Assembly (NCBI RefSeq): GCF_009831235.1
Contig: NZ_WUUL01000007.1
Location: 62,001-126,000 of the forward strand
Length of the DNA stretch: 64,000 nt
Direction of reading: 5' to 3'
From: Shimazuella alba
GTDB lineage: Bacteria > Bacillota > Bacilli > Thermoactinomycetales > Thermoactinomycetaceae
Every line of letters starts with the position of its first letter. The first letter of the stretch is position 1. Below are positions 24,632 through 34,305 of the stretch, one piece after another. The translations under genes were made by a program, and so were the position numbers. The notes beneath the pieces are model-generated. The model had not been told where the DNA came from. It searched no databases and saw only the letters and a program-made list of their open reading frames with translations.

Positions 24632-26816
24632 GAGAAACAGCATGATAGGTCTGTCGCAGCTGATTTAATTGCTCCATCTCTCTTGTATGGCAGGTACATA
24701 GCAAGATTTGATGAGTTTGAGATAGTTTTCCTATTAAGGGAAGAATCGATGCTAAGCGATCGCTGTCATAGTATACAAAACAATCATCTAGTAAGATTGG
24801 AAGCTGCTGATTGGATTCAGATGAAATGTACTGTACAATGGACATCTTTAAAGCAAAAACCATCTGCATAAGGGTACCCGTACTCAATTGATCGATCTTT
24901 TCTTTTCTTCCGGTTTCTGGAATCCTTGCACTTAAACCATCTCCTGTAAAATCAGCAAAAAGACAATCATATCTTTTATTCGTTACGGTCCTAATCCATG
25001 ACGACGAGATTTGTTGCAAAATGGGAGCAACATTACCTTGCCTACTGCGGTAAGCTTCTTGTAATACTTCTTGAGCAACACGAATAGCTTCTTTCTCTTC
25101 TTTCACTCTCTCGAGTTCGCTACTCACTCGCTCCCATTCCATATGAAGCTGTTCTATTTCTTTCAATCGACTCTCTAATTCCTGTAAGCTGTTCTGTTTC
25201 TCCCCTATCTGCATGCTGTTTAATTGCATCGACTTGTGTACTGTTTCTCTAGAGAGCACAAGGCTTTCACTATCTACTTGTTTATCTGTAATATCACAAA
25301 AAGCTCCTTTATATTTTGTGATTAATTCCCTTTTTCCATCTTCCCATTTCTGGCGCAGGTACTTCCCCTCTCCCTTCTTCAAAATAGGTTGTTCTCGAGT
25401 TAATGAGTCTAATTCCCACTCTATCTTTTCCACTTGTTGTGTTTGATCCCACCATTTTCGAATAATAGATGGATCATTTGTTCCAACTCTCTGTTGCCAC
25501 CATTCTAAACGTTCCTTGCAAACTTTATGTTCCAATTGGTATTGTTCCAATAATTTTCGATTTGTCTGGATACTCCATAACCTGCTCTGATTATAATGTT
25601 TTCGATTCCATTCCTGTATCACTTTTGAAACCGTATATAGAAAAAAAGTTGTGGTACCTAAAACAAAACCCAATATAGTGGAATAAAATAGGCTGCTGCC
25701 CGTAAGGAATAACGCGATATATGTTAGAAACGGATAGACTGGCTTCCACCAAGGTAAAGTAGGAGGAGACATCTGCTCTTCCTCATGAATCTGGTGTTCC
25801 AGTTGAGCAATGCGTTTTTCAAATGTCTGATGCTGGTAATGCAGCCCATTGCATTCTTCTAAATCTTCCATCTGCATACGAAATGGAGGTTCTAACAGCT
25901 TTTTCTTTTCTTCTAACTGATAGATCTTATCTTGTAATGCAATTTGCTTTCGATTTGCTACTTCCCATTCTTCTAATGCTGCATTTATCTTATCCAATCG
26001 ATACCACTCTGCTTTGCATTGCAATGCAATTGATATTCGCTGATGCTGTACCGACAATACCTGATATTCTTGTTCCAATTGCTCTTTTTCTCTCCATAAT
26101 TTCTGTAAATCAACCCGAGTCTGAAGACATTCTGCTTGGGTTTCCTGTTCTTTTTCCAATTCTTCACTTAATTTCTGTTGTTTTTCGATTAACATGCCAA
26201 ACGGCTTTTGCTTCGCATTCTCTGTTTTTCCCATTTCATTTAACTGTTCGTCTAGATAACCCAAAACAGAAGTCAATTCCACTTCATCACCTTGGTCAAG
26301 AAGACTATTTAATTTTTCTGTTAATTTTAACTGCCATTTCTTTTCTTGTTTATAGGATAGAGACCCTGTATCTGAATAGGATGCTATGTATGCAGTACGT
26401 TGAAATAATTCCCCTGATAAACCTAACTGCGTTTCTATTATCTTTCTTTCTTTTCTTTGATCAAAGGAAAAGTGATGGTGTAACTCCTCACCAGTTAATC
26501 GATTCCATAATTGTTCCTGCTCTCTTCCCTTTATTAAGTTACGAACAAGCCGATAGGAAGTATTTTGGAGTGTATAGTCAATCTCACCTCCATACTGTTG
26601 TGCAATCCATGGGCGATATCCAGAATACCAATCCGCTTCTCTTCTTACTCGCCTTCCTTCTTGTACACCTCCATACATCAAAGCAAAAATCCCTTGCAAC
26701 AAAGTCGATTTTCCAGATTCATTTGGTGCTTGAATTACATTTAACCCAGGTTGAAATTGTATCGTTTGATCTTGAAAACGACCGAAGCCTTGAAAATGAA
26801 CACGCTCAATGATCAT
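24621..26816 (-). CDS. yhaN: SMC/SbcC-like ATPase, YhaN family
   Basis: A 731-residue ABC-type ATPase of DNA repair. Walker A GLNVIQAPNESGKSTLLQG at the N-terminus, long coiled coils (about 180-340 and 400-600) around two hydrophobic helices (about 355-395) at the coiled-coil hinge, as in YhaN, and C-terminal LSTGTLMQMVFALKMS (signature) and LPILLDDCFVYYD (Walker B). Shorter than the B. subtilis protein, mainly in the coils. Its ATG overlaps the yhaO stop by four bases: an SbcCD-like nuclease/ATPase pair. Confidence 0.88.
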   Translation of the reverse strand: MIIERVHFQGFGRFQDQTIQFQPGLNVIQAPNESGKSTLLQGIFALMYGGVQEGRRVRREADWYSGYRPWIAQQYGGEIDYTLQNTSYRLVRNLIKGREQEQLWNRLTGEELHHHFSFDQRKERKIIETQLGLSGELFQRTAYIASYSDTGSLSYKQEKKWQLKLTEKLNSLLDQGDEVELTSVLGYLDEQLNEMGKTENAKQKPFGMLIEKQQKLSEELEKEQETQAECLQTRVDLQKLWREKEQLEQEYQVLSVQHQRISIALQCKAEWYRLDKINAALEEWEVANRKQIALQDKIYQLEEKKKLLEPPFRMQMEDLEECNGLHYQHQTFEKRIAQLEHQIHEEEQMSPPTLPWWKPVYPFLTYIALFLTGSSLFYSTILGFVLGTTTFFLYTVSKVIQEWNRKHYNQSRLWSIQTNRKLLEQYQLEHKVCKERLEWWQQRVGTNDPSIIRKWWDQTQQVEKIEWELDSLTREQPILKKGEGKYLRQKWEDGKRELITKYKGAFCDITDKQVDSESLVLSRETVHKSMQLNSMQIGEKQNSLQELESRLKEIEQLHMEWERVSSELERVKEEKEAIRVAQEVLQEAYRSRQGNVAPILQQISSSWIRTVTNKRYDCLFADFTGDGLSARIPETGRKEKIDQLSTGTLMQMVFALKMSIVQYISSESNQQLPILLDDCFVYYDSDRLASILPLIGKLSQTHQILLCTCHTREMEQLNQLRQTYHAVSLIS

Positions 26817-27940
26817 TGAATGATCGCCTCTCTCTCCATCGCATCGATACCTTTATACAAAGCTGCTTGTAACATTCTTTTTCTCTTTTTATCCGTCTCT
26901 TGTGCAATACGCCGTTCCATCAACTTAACAAATGTTCCTATTAAATTTTGTTGGGTCCGTAACTGCTTTAGATCATAATCAGGTGTTGTCCAATCTTCTA
27001 AAGCGATCCGTGTATAAATAGGAGATAACCTCGATTCCAACTTTCGCAGCCAATTTTTATCGTCTGTACCTATCGAGGATCTTCCCGTTAGCTGGATTGT
27101 AATGTAATCTTCTGCTAGTTTATTTATCGCAGCTTGTATACATTGCTCAACACGATTGAGTGTCAAACTATCTGAAATGTCTATTTCTACTTGTTCATAC
27201 TTACGAGTGTGTATGGGAATCGATTCAAGAAATACCCCTTTTTCATCCATTTTTCCATATGTTATAAAACGCTCCCCAGTCTCTTTCCAGCTTCTTGCTT
27301 CTGGAGAACCGGGGTAGTGTACAATTGTACCTTTGTTGTTTTTCAAACAATAAGTTTGTCTTTTATGAATGTGACCAAGCGCTACATAATCAACTTCATG
27401 TTCCATCAACTGGTCTTCTAATATTGGAAAATAAATCGATTGATCTTCTTTAAAATCTCCATGTACGACATATAAACGATAAGTTGTATCATGGATGGGG
27501 GAAGGAAGAGAACTTTCCCGATCTGAAAAATCAGCAAAACCCCTTCCAGATATAGATAGGTCATATTCCGGGAAATAAAGTGTTTCCCACCTATCTGAGA
27601 ATATATAAACATTTTCCGGCCACTCTTCATGTTGGTAGACAGAATCCACTCGATATGGATCATGGTTTCCTGGACTGATAAAAACTCGCGTTTGAGGAAT
27701 TCGTTCCAATTGGGTAAGAACATACTGATATAGGCTAGTAGTAACAAAACCATGCTCCAAAAAATCTCCAGCTATTAATAAAAAGGGAACTGATGACTCT
27801 TCCACAAAGGTTATAATCCGCTGAAAGGTTTGCAAATACTCTTCTTGCCTTATCCATACGTCTTTCTTACTCCATTTCCAACCCTTGACCGGTTCTCCTA
27901 AATGCAAATCAGCAGTATGTACAAAAGAAATTTTTTGCAT
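26813..27940 (-). CDS. yhaO: Metallophosphoesterase/exonuclease, YhaO family (SbcD-like)
   Basis: 375-residue calcineurin-type phosphoesterase, nuclease subunit for the YhaN-like ATPase. Metal-binding motifs in order: HTADLHLG (residues 8-15), AGDFLEHG, SPGNHDPYR, VVHGDFKED and ALGHIHKRQ. The C-terminal 120 residues resemble the capping domain. Start ATG behind AGGAGG. Confidence 0.9.
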   Translation of the reverse strand: MQKISFVHTADLHLGEPVKGWKWSKKDVWIRQEEYLQTFQRIITFVEESSVPFLLIAGDFLEHGFVTTSLYQYVLTQLERIPQTRVFISPGNHDPYRVDSVYQHEEWPENVYIFSDRWETLYFPEYDLSISGRGFADFSDRESSLPSPIHDTTYRLYVVHGDFKEDQSIYFPILEDQLMEHEVDYVALGHIHKRQTYCLKNNKGTIVHYPGSPEARSWKETGERFITYGKMDEKGVFLESIPIHTRKYEQVEIDISDSLTLNRVEQCIQAAINKLAEDYITIQLTGRSSIGTDDKNWLRKLESRLSPIYTRIALEDWTTPDYDLKQLRTQQNLIGTFVKLMERRIAQETDKKRKRMLQAALYKGIDAMEREAIIQ

Positions 27941-28005
27941 AACTCCTCCTATGTATGATTTCTTTTATTCAAACAAACGATAAGAAAAAAAGGCTGTGAT
28001 ATGAC

Positions 28006-28479
28006 ATGCAACAACCATCTAGAAAAATTCTCCTCCTAATTCTTCCATTCCTGCTAATTGGTATCAGTTTGTCGCCTGCATTTGCTGCTGGAGCAGATCA
28101 ATCTAAAATCGGAGACTTTCAAATGTGGTATGTTCATAATGGTCAAAAACAACCATTAAAAGATGGTGGGGGAGCTAGAATTGAAATGCAACAATTACTT
28201 AACAAGGTTGATCATCTTGCTGGTCTATCTTCTTTTCAATTACCAAACAAATACATTTTGATTCAATTTCATCACCCCGTTGTACTGTCTGTATTTTCAC
28301 CAATCAAACATCCATTTCAAACAGTCATTGTAACGATACCCAAAGATCGCTCTGCACTTGCCCATTTACTTATACGAAATTCCCAAGGAAGTTGGGTAGA
28401 ATATCACACAAAGAGGTCTCTTTCTATTTTCTTACAAAAAATAACCCCTCCATCTAAAAAAGATGGAAGGGTTATCTAA
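28006..28479 (+). CDS. Unknown secreted protein
   Basis: 157 residues with a clear signal peptide: SRKILLLILPFLLIGISLSPAFAA, likely cut after AFA-A near residue 28. The mature part (about 130 residues) is beta-rich and basic with no motif I know. Weak ribosome binding site. Its last 13 codons coincide with the stem of the greA terminator on the other strand. Divergent from yhaO. Confidence 0.65.
   Translation: MQQPSRKILLLILPFLLIGISLSPAFAAGADQSKIGDFQMWYVHNGQKQPLKDGGGARIEMQQLLNKVDHLAGLSSFQLPNKYILIQFHHPVVLSVFSPIKHPFQTVIVTIPKDRSALAHLLIRNSQGSWVEYHTKRSLSIFLQKITPPSKKDGRVI
28432..28475 (-). terminator. greA terminator inside the convergent gene's 3' end
   Basis: ATAACCCCTCCATCT / AGATGGAAGGGTTAT (one mismatch), followed on the minus strand by TTTTTTGTAAG. 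The stem is coding sequence on the plus strand. Confidence 0.85.
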
Positions 28480-28486
28480 AATAGCA

Positions 28487-28963
28487 TTAATCAATTTCAA
28501 CAATTTTTAATTGGATAGTCCCGGATGGAACAGGAACATTCACTACTTCTCCTACTTTTTTGCCAATCAATTCTTTTCCAATTGGTGACTCGTTTGAGAT
28601 TTTCCCAAGTTCAGGGTTAGTTTCTGCACTACCAACTATATAATAGGTTTCTGTATCACCATCTGGAATTTCTTGAATGGTTACTTTAGCCCCCACGGAA
28701 ACAACAGTTTTATCCGTTTCACCGGGTTTTATAATCTTAGCATTTCTAATCATATTTTCAAGAGTCAAAATTCTCGCCTCTATAAGACCCTGTTCTTCTT
28801 TCGCTGCATCGTATTCAGAGTTTTCGCTTAGATCGCCTTGCGAGATAGCTTCCTTTAAACGTTCCGCCACCTCATGACGTTTCACTGTTTTCGCGTTTTC
28901 TAACTCTTCTTTCAGGTTTTGTAATCCCTCTTCCGTAAGTAATACTTCTTTTTGATTAGACAT
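28487..28963 (-). CDS. greA: Transcription elongation factor GreA
   Basis: 158-residue secondary-channel factor that stimulates RNA cleavage in backtracked RNA polymerase. N-terminal coiled coil with the tip acidic residues in GDLSENSEYDAAKEEQ near residue 48, and the C-terminal FKBP-like domain with SPIGKELIGKKVGEVV. Complete and typical. Confidence 0.96.
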   Translation of the reverse strand: MSNQKEVLLTEEGLQNLKEELENAKTVKRHEVAERLKEAISQGDLSENSEYDAAKEEQGLIEARILTLENMIRNAKIIKPGETDKTVVSVGAKVTIQEIPDGDTETYYIVGSAETNPELGKISNESPIGKELIGKKVGEVVNVPVPSGTIQLKIVEID

Positions 28964-29728
28964 TACCGATTCCTGCTACTGAAAACATAGAAAATACCCC
29001 TATAAATCCATTCCAAAGTTTTTGTCCCGTCCGTGTTCCTGAGAAATTTAAAACTCAACATCGTTTATTTCCTGTGCAGCCCATGTACATTGCACTGTTT
29101 AAATTCCGTATATGTAACAAGGGTTACTTTTCGCCATAAGGGTATCAGTCTACAAGTAGCAAGAATTCACCTCCTTTTTTTGTAAATAATTCTAGGGCAT
29201 TTTTACATCTTTTTCGTCATCTTTTGTTTTATCGAAACAGCTTGATCCTCCTTAAAAAGACACAAACCATAGGAATCTATCCGTTAGTATTATTTTTTGG
29301 GACAACCGTGCTACATGATATGCCGCGATCTAATTCATTATGCCTATTTCTTCCTTACTTATCAAATTAAGAAACCGATTACAAAAAAGGGACTGCTAGT
29401 TATATTAGCATATTTATGTTTATGAACCAAGTATTTTAGAAATTATTTTTCTTAACTATCTTTTATCTCATCACCCCAGTACTCACTGCATATTGCGATG
29501 AAAGAAATGCTAATCACATTTGAATAAATACCCTCAACCTAATAAGATGAGAAAATTTTATCTATACAAAAACAACTATTTTATCATATAATTATTTATT
29601 CGACATTCAAACGAAAAATCCTTCTAGACTGCTATATTTTGATATTTTCTATAATTGATGGATGTTATGTTATTTTAAAATAGAGCGCATGAAATGCGCC
29701 CTATTTTTACCTTCCTCTGATCTTCCTT
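28964..29728. other. 765-base AT-rich intergenic region
   Basis: Lies upstream of greA and downstream of the DUF2339 gene. I find no convincing gene: short plus-strand frames around 29230-29440 lack ribosome binding sites. It should contain the greA promoter, which I cannot fix. The minus strand has one AGGAGGTGAATTC (near 29175) followed by a TTG frame of only five codons. Confidence 0.5.
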
Positions 29729-32512
29729 CTACTTCGCTTCCTCGTTTAAGAACCAGTGTTTGTATTTTTGATAAACAAAAGACACCGCAAGTAAAATAAT
29801 TCCTAATCCCATAAAAGAAAAAATACGATATAAGGTGGTTAAAAAGCTAAGATCAAATAAGAAAATCTTCAAGATAGAAAGCCCAAAAATACAAATCGAC
29901 ATAATACGTACAGATTGTTTTTTCTTCCATATTCCAATCCACAAGAAGAAACAAGACAAAAGTAACCATGCGATGGAAATACTCAACTGCTGCAAATTAC
30001 TCCATTTGACTACTTCTGCATTCTGTGTTCCTAATCGTAGCACTGTAGATTCGAATGTATCACTTATTTCCATCGTTACACAGAGAAAAACAACAAAGAC
30101 CCCAAGGAAAAACACCGATTGGCGTATATACCAAAGATAAGGATCTCTAGAGATCTGCTGATCCTTTTTCAAATAGTGATAAAAGAAAACAAATACACCA
30201 ATAACGCATATGAACGACAAAAAACGAAGATTCACCACAGGAACAAAATGATGATAAGAATAGTAGCTTATACCTTGAAATAAGATGGGAATTGTTCCTA
30301 AACCTAAAGTAGAAAGCCCCACATAGGTTAATAAGCGATATCGTAACTTTACTCCTAATACGTACATCGGAATGCTGCATAAAATCCAGACTAACACAAC
30401 ACTATAAAATTGTTGATTTTCTAAGTGTTGAGCAGTTGAATTTTCTTTTGTTGCAATATGAATTTGTTTCGCAAAACCGTCTATTATCTCTACCGTTATG
30501 ATTTCAAATAACAGCAAGACCATTGCTAAAATTACAGATAAGCGAAACCATTTATACCAAGGATGTTGGAGATCTAAGCCTTTCCATAATCGATAAGAAA
30601 CATAGAGCAAGACAACTGACAAAACAAAAACCAGAACTCTTATATTCCATACTGGTGTATAAAATTCCCATACAGGATACGACACCCCAGAAACTATCAA
30701 ATAGAGCAGCATCGCACCTAACATAGCATTACTAGTCACAACAAGATAGTGAACATTGCGCTTTAGAGCAAAGTATAACACCATCACAGCATATACCAGT
30801 AAGCAGAATACAACCATTAAATCTGTCATATAGCTCAAATGCAAAGGATCGTTCCAAGCTGTTATCCTTGATCCCAACAAAGGAGTATAATTGCGCGGAA
30901 ACAGTTGAAGAGAAATGATGTGCCCTTCAACATATATCCCGGCAAATAATAAAATAGACCAAACAGCATGTAAGCTGTTTCGAATTTTTTTGACGCTTTT
31001 TTGATTATACCAATGGGCACTGTATAAAAGCACGATCGAACAGAGCAAAACATTCCCGAAAATCCAATTAGTAACTAACTCCCCTTGCAGAGAACTCGAA
31101 ATCGTATAGAGAAATATGGTTACACTCACAAAACTGAGAACTCCTAGTCCAAACCTTTCTACAAACTTCACCTGATAATGTAAACCCCACCATATAATGA
31201 TTGCTACTTCCAAGCAAGTAACAAACAAAAAAGCTGGTAAATCAAAATAATGATAAGTAGCAATTATGATGAACATCAGAAAAGTTATTCCCTGTCTAGC
31301 AACTTGCCAATGATTTGCTTGGTTGAGTTTTTTTAGATAATGAAAAATAGCAATAGGTAGAAAATACACAATCCCAACAAGAAACAAACTAATACTTACC
31401 ACGGTGTGACTTGCAGACATACTTGTCAGATGTAATAAAAGCCCGTAAGCAAGCATAATGGTATTGATAATTCCCACAGTCTTTTCTCTCTTTTGCGTTT
31501 TTGTAAAAAACAAAAACCACATGTCAAATAGATAAAAAAGAAACCAAAAACAAATTAGAAATCCAAGATAAACACTTACCTCCTCTTCATTTGATAGAAG
31601 GCTCATACTAAAAAAGATCAGGTATGTAGTAAAAAAAGAAAGGTAATAAAGTATCATCCAATTGTGCTTTTTTCGAACTAAAGCCAACATCCCAGTCAAT
31701 ATCAAAGCTAGATAACTCATCAAGCCAATGACACTGCCCTCACCAGATAAAAGAAATGGAGTGCCGAAAGCTCCAATCCATCCAAGAGATGCAACTGGCA
31801 GGGATTGATAATGGATTGCTTGTTGAAAACACAACATCGTTACAACTAGCATGGCTATCATTGCAGTTAGTTGAGGCAGTAAGCCATAAAAGTTATAAGC
31901 AGCGAATACAGCAGCATAAAGCACTGCTACCCCAGTACCTACTAAGCCTTGGCTAAAAATAGTCAACCCTTTTTTCTCAAATCGACCGCCTATAAATAGT
32001 AAAGAACCACCAAATATCGCACCAATCATGACTCTCGCGATCTCATTAATCCAATTATTATCAAAAGCATATTTCATAAAAAATGCTACACCGAGAAATA
32101 GCGCAACTGCTCCAATCCAGTTCAACCATTTCCCGCCAATTAACATCTCCCATTCGGTACGAGTTCGTGATTTGCGCTTTGTTTCTTTTTTCTTCTTCAC
32201 AGGCTCAGCAACTGGCACTGTGAAATAGACGGCTTGTTTCTCTCCCAGTTCACCTACGCTTTCCTCTGTAGATTGGATGCTGGATTCATTTACAATTTCC
32301 ATTTCATTCGATCTATTTTCACCTTGTTGAACCAGAGAAACACCCTTTTTATCCGGCAAATTATGCTCTTTCTTTTCCAAGTCAAGGAGCCGACTTTTAA
32401 AGTCTAATAATTGTTGTTCTAACAAACCAATTTTCTGTTTCAGTTCGTTGTTGATTTTATAAAAACGATAGAAAAGAATAAAAATAACAACAAAAACAAA
32501 GAAAATAAACAT
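29729..32512 (-). CDS. Large DUF2339 multi-pass membrane protein
   Basis: About 927 residues. One N-terminal helix (MFIFFVFVVIFILFYRFY), then a coiled coil (NELKQKIGLLEQQLLDFKSR), a charged linker, and more than 20 predicted membrane helices beginning at WLNWIGAVALFLGVAFFMKYAFD, the DUF2339 signature. The family is widespread; function unknown, perhaps envelope-related. The ATG at 32512 has AAAGGAGGTG 11 bases upstream; an upstream in-frame ATG would add 38 polar residues and lacks a ribosome binding site. Confidence 0.85.
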   Translation of the reverse strand: MFIFFVFVVIFILFYRFYKINNELKQKIGLLEQQLLDFKSRLLDLEKKEHNLPDKKGVSLVQQGENRSNEMEIVNESSIQSTEESVGELGEKQAVYFTVPVAEPVKKKKETKRKSRTRTEWEMLIGGKWLNWIGAVALFLGVAFFMKYAFDNNWINEIARVMIGAIFGGSLLFIGGRFEKKGLTIFSQGLVGTGVAVLYAAVFAAYNFYGLLPQLTAMIAMLVVTMLCFQQAIHYQSLPVASLGWIGAFGTPFLLSGEGSVIGLMSYLALILTGMLALVRKKHNWMILYYLSFFTTYLIFFSMSLLSNEEEVSVYLGFLICFWFLFYLFDMWFLFFTKTQKREKTVGIINTIMLAYGLLLHLTSMSASHTVVSISLFLVGIVYFLPIAIFHYLKKLNQANHWQVARQGITFLMFIIIATYHYFDLPAFLFVTCLEVAIIIWWGLHYQVKFVERFGLGVLSFVSVTIFLYTISSSLQGELVTNWIFGNVLLCSIVLLYSAHWYNQKSVKKIRNSLHAVWSILLFAGIYVEGHIISLQLFPRNYTPLLGSRITAWNDPLHLSYMTDLMVVFCLLVYAVMVLYFALKRNVHYLVVTSNAMLGAMLLYLIVSGVSYPVWEFYTPVWNIRVLVFVLSVVLLYVSYRLWKGLDLQHPWYKWFRLSVILAMVLLLFEIITVEIIDGFAKQIHIATKENSTAQHLENQQFYSVVLVWILCSIPMYVLGVKLRYRLLTYVGLSTLGLGTIPILFQGISYYSYHHFVPVVNLRFLSFICVIGVFVFFYHYLKKDQQISRDPYLWYIRQSVFFLGVFVVFLCVTMEISDTFESTVLRLGTQNAEVVKWSNLQQLSISIAWLLLSCFFLWIGIWKKKQSVRIMSICIFGLSILKIFLFDLSFLTTLYRIFSFMGLGIILLAVSFVYQKYKHWFLNEEAK

Positions 32513-32705
32513 GCTTTTCGCTGCACCTCCTTTTTGAATTGTACTATGTTTCATTGTAAAATCTGTAACAAGTCTGAATTTGTGAGGCAACTGTAATCTG
32601 CTAGAAATATAGAGATTAATTTTCACCTAATTTGTATTCTTTTTGTAATCCTATCAAAATGGAAGCGACCCCCTCTCCTAAGGAGAGGGGGCTGTAGTAG
32701 AAACC

Positions 32706-32750
32706 ATCAAAAAAAGATGATGACCCTACTTCAAAAGCTTCATCATCTTT
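32706..32750 (-). terminator. Terminator overlapping the end of the 78-residue gene
   Basis: AAAGATGATGA / TCATCATCTTT (32740-32750 with 32713-32723) and a minus-strand T7 run. The upstream arm is coding sequence. A second perfect palindrome, CCCCCTCTCCT/AGGAGAGGGGG, lies at 32670-32691. Confidence 0.75.
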
Positions 32751-32962
32751 CTAACTTCTGTGATGAAACTTTTACAGGACTCGATTTTCTTTCTATCATT
32801 GCCGTTCTTAAAAATTGCTAGAGCCATTTCCGCTTGTTCACAAGCACTGTTCATTAGACTTATTCGAGTCCTTTTGTCTAGATTTTCTCGTGTGTCACAA
32901 GCTCTTCCATACGTGTTGCTTGCTTGTTCAAATTGTCCGTCCGCTGTCAGTACGTCAGACAT
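32726..32962 (-). CDS. Small helical orphan, possibly related to cassette family B
   Basis: 78 residues, all-helical by appearance, with three Cys (ACDTRENL, NSACEQAEM, ESCKSF). AGGAAGG lies six bases before the ATG at 32962. The segment CEQAEMALAIFKNGNDRKKIESCKSFI has the same spacing as the W-x-x-E-I-x-x-A-Y-Q-x-N...C-x-x-I-L core of cassette 8, a weak similarity seen by eye. Like the cassettes it stands alone with its own terminator. Function unknown. Confidence 0.5.
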   Translation of the reverse strand: MSDVLTADGQFEQASNTYGRACDTRENLDKRTRISLMNSACEQAEMALAIFKNGNDRKKIESCKSFITEVRKMMKLLK

Positions 32963-33059
32963 AGGAACCTTCCTGCAAACACTGTCCAAATTGCTTCTGA
33001 TGGAATCATATATGAATTATAGAAAATGATCAACAGTCATTTACTCTTAAAAAATTATT

Positions 33060-34265
33060 TTATTTTTGAGCAATAGGAGAAACTTTACGAGCAGCTAACC
33101 AAGTACCTATTTGTATAAAACCAAGGCAAAGCAGCATCGGTTTTAGAGATGTGATATGTGGGCTTTTCGAAATGATGATTAAGAAAATACATAAGCTGAT
33201 CAAACGTCCAAAATTTAAAACCAATTCTTTGGTAACAACATATTCTACTCTCAGTTCAACTGCTTCTTTATGTTCCCCAATCACATCATATGTGATGGAA
33301 GTCAGCGGAGCGTAATAAAAAGGATAGAACAAATATAGACCTACCCCGTAAATCATCACAGTCCATATGTTCCAATAGATGAGAAAAGGGATAATCAATA
33401 GCCCCATCATGATGGTTGCTATTAGCATTGCATGAATGCGCCATGCAGGTCTAAGATATCTTCCAAGCAATAAATAAGAAATAAGAGATACGACCGAGGC
33501 TGCTGTATAATAACTACCAAGCGTTAACTCGTTTTTGGTAATAAAATAAACCAGCAAACCTGTAAGAAACAAAAAAATACCTTCTCTTAGACCTTGGAAC
33601 AAAGTTGCTAATTGTACCCAAAACCAATTTGATTTTGGTTTAAAGGAAATAGCAATTACTTTTCCCAGTTGAAAACTGCCTTCTGATTTACGTAATTTAA
33701 GCCAAAAACTTACAATGACAGATAGAACAAATATCCCTAATGATATCCCAAATATAATACGATAACCTAAGAAATGATTTACTTTTGTAATGATAAAACC
33801 CGATATTAATGGTGCAACCATCCCTGACAAAGAGGTAATAAATCCACTAATTCCATTCATGACATCGCGATTATCTCGTTCTGAAATCTCAAAGTACAAG
33901 ACATTATAAGACATCCAGAAGAAACCATTTCCCAATCCCAGAAAAAAACCGAGCAGAACAACATAATCCACTGCTTTTGTATCTAGAATTAAAACAGTCA
34001 GATAAAACAATGCTTGAAGAGCAACCCCAATTCGAATGGAGATAACCCTATCTACTTTTTTGGTAATCCACCCAGCTAAAATGAATGTTAGAGCGATCGC
34101 GAAATAATTGGCGAAATTATACAAACCAATCTGAAATAGACTTTGATTAATTTTCCACAAAAACACGTTTACAAAAGCATTGGATAATGAAAAAGAAAAA
34201 GCATGTAATCCACTGACACTCAGTAAGACCCATGCCTCACGATTTAATTTCTTTAAAAAGTTCAT
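33060..34265 (-). CDS. MFS transporter
   Basis: 401 residues, 12 predicted membrane helices, major facilitator superfamily. The loop after helix 2 reads GWITKKVDRVISIRIG, a variant of the MFS G-x-x-x-D-R motif, and the pattern LGLGNGFFWMSYNVLYFEIS is found in uncharacterised Bacillus exporters of the YkvO/YtgP-like permease type. Substrate cannot be assigned. GTGAGG precedes the ATG; it follows the rhomboid-like gene by 40 bases. Confidence 0.8.
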   Translation of the reverse strand: MNFLKKLNREAWVLLSVSGLHAFSFSLSNAFVNVFLWKINQSLFQIGLYNFANYFAIALTFILAGWITKKVDRVISIRIGVALQALFYLTVLILDTKAVDYVVLLGFFLGLGNGFFWMSYNVLYFEISERDNRDVMNGISGFITSLSGMVAPLISGFIITKVNHFLGYRIIFGISLGIFVLSVIVSFWLKLRKSEGSFQLGKVIAISFKPKSNWFWVQLATLFQGLREGIFLFLTGLLVYFITKNELTLGSYYTAASVVSLISYLLLGRYLRPAWRIHAMLIATIMMGLLIIPFLIYWNIWTVMIYGVGLYLFYPFYYAPLTSITYDVIGEHKEAVELRVEYVVTKELVLNFGRLISLCIFLIIISKSPHITSLKPMLLCLGFIQIGTWLAARKVSPIAQK

Positions 34266-34305
34266 AGTGCCTCACCAAGATATAGTCTATCCAAGCAGCT
34301 GTGAA

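Noticed and set aside
25823-26812. Plus-strand 329-residue reading frame
   Set aside because: Entirely antisense to the yhaN-like coiled-coil gene; Leu/Ile-rich composition arises from the reverse complement of Gln/Lys/Glu-rich coils, and there is no ribosome binding site.
29230-29440. Short plus-strand protein in the greA-DUF2339 gap
   Set aside because: Frames of about 36-41 codons exist, but lack ribosome binding sites, terminators or recognisable sequence.
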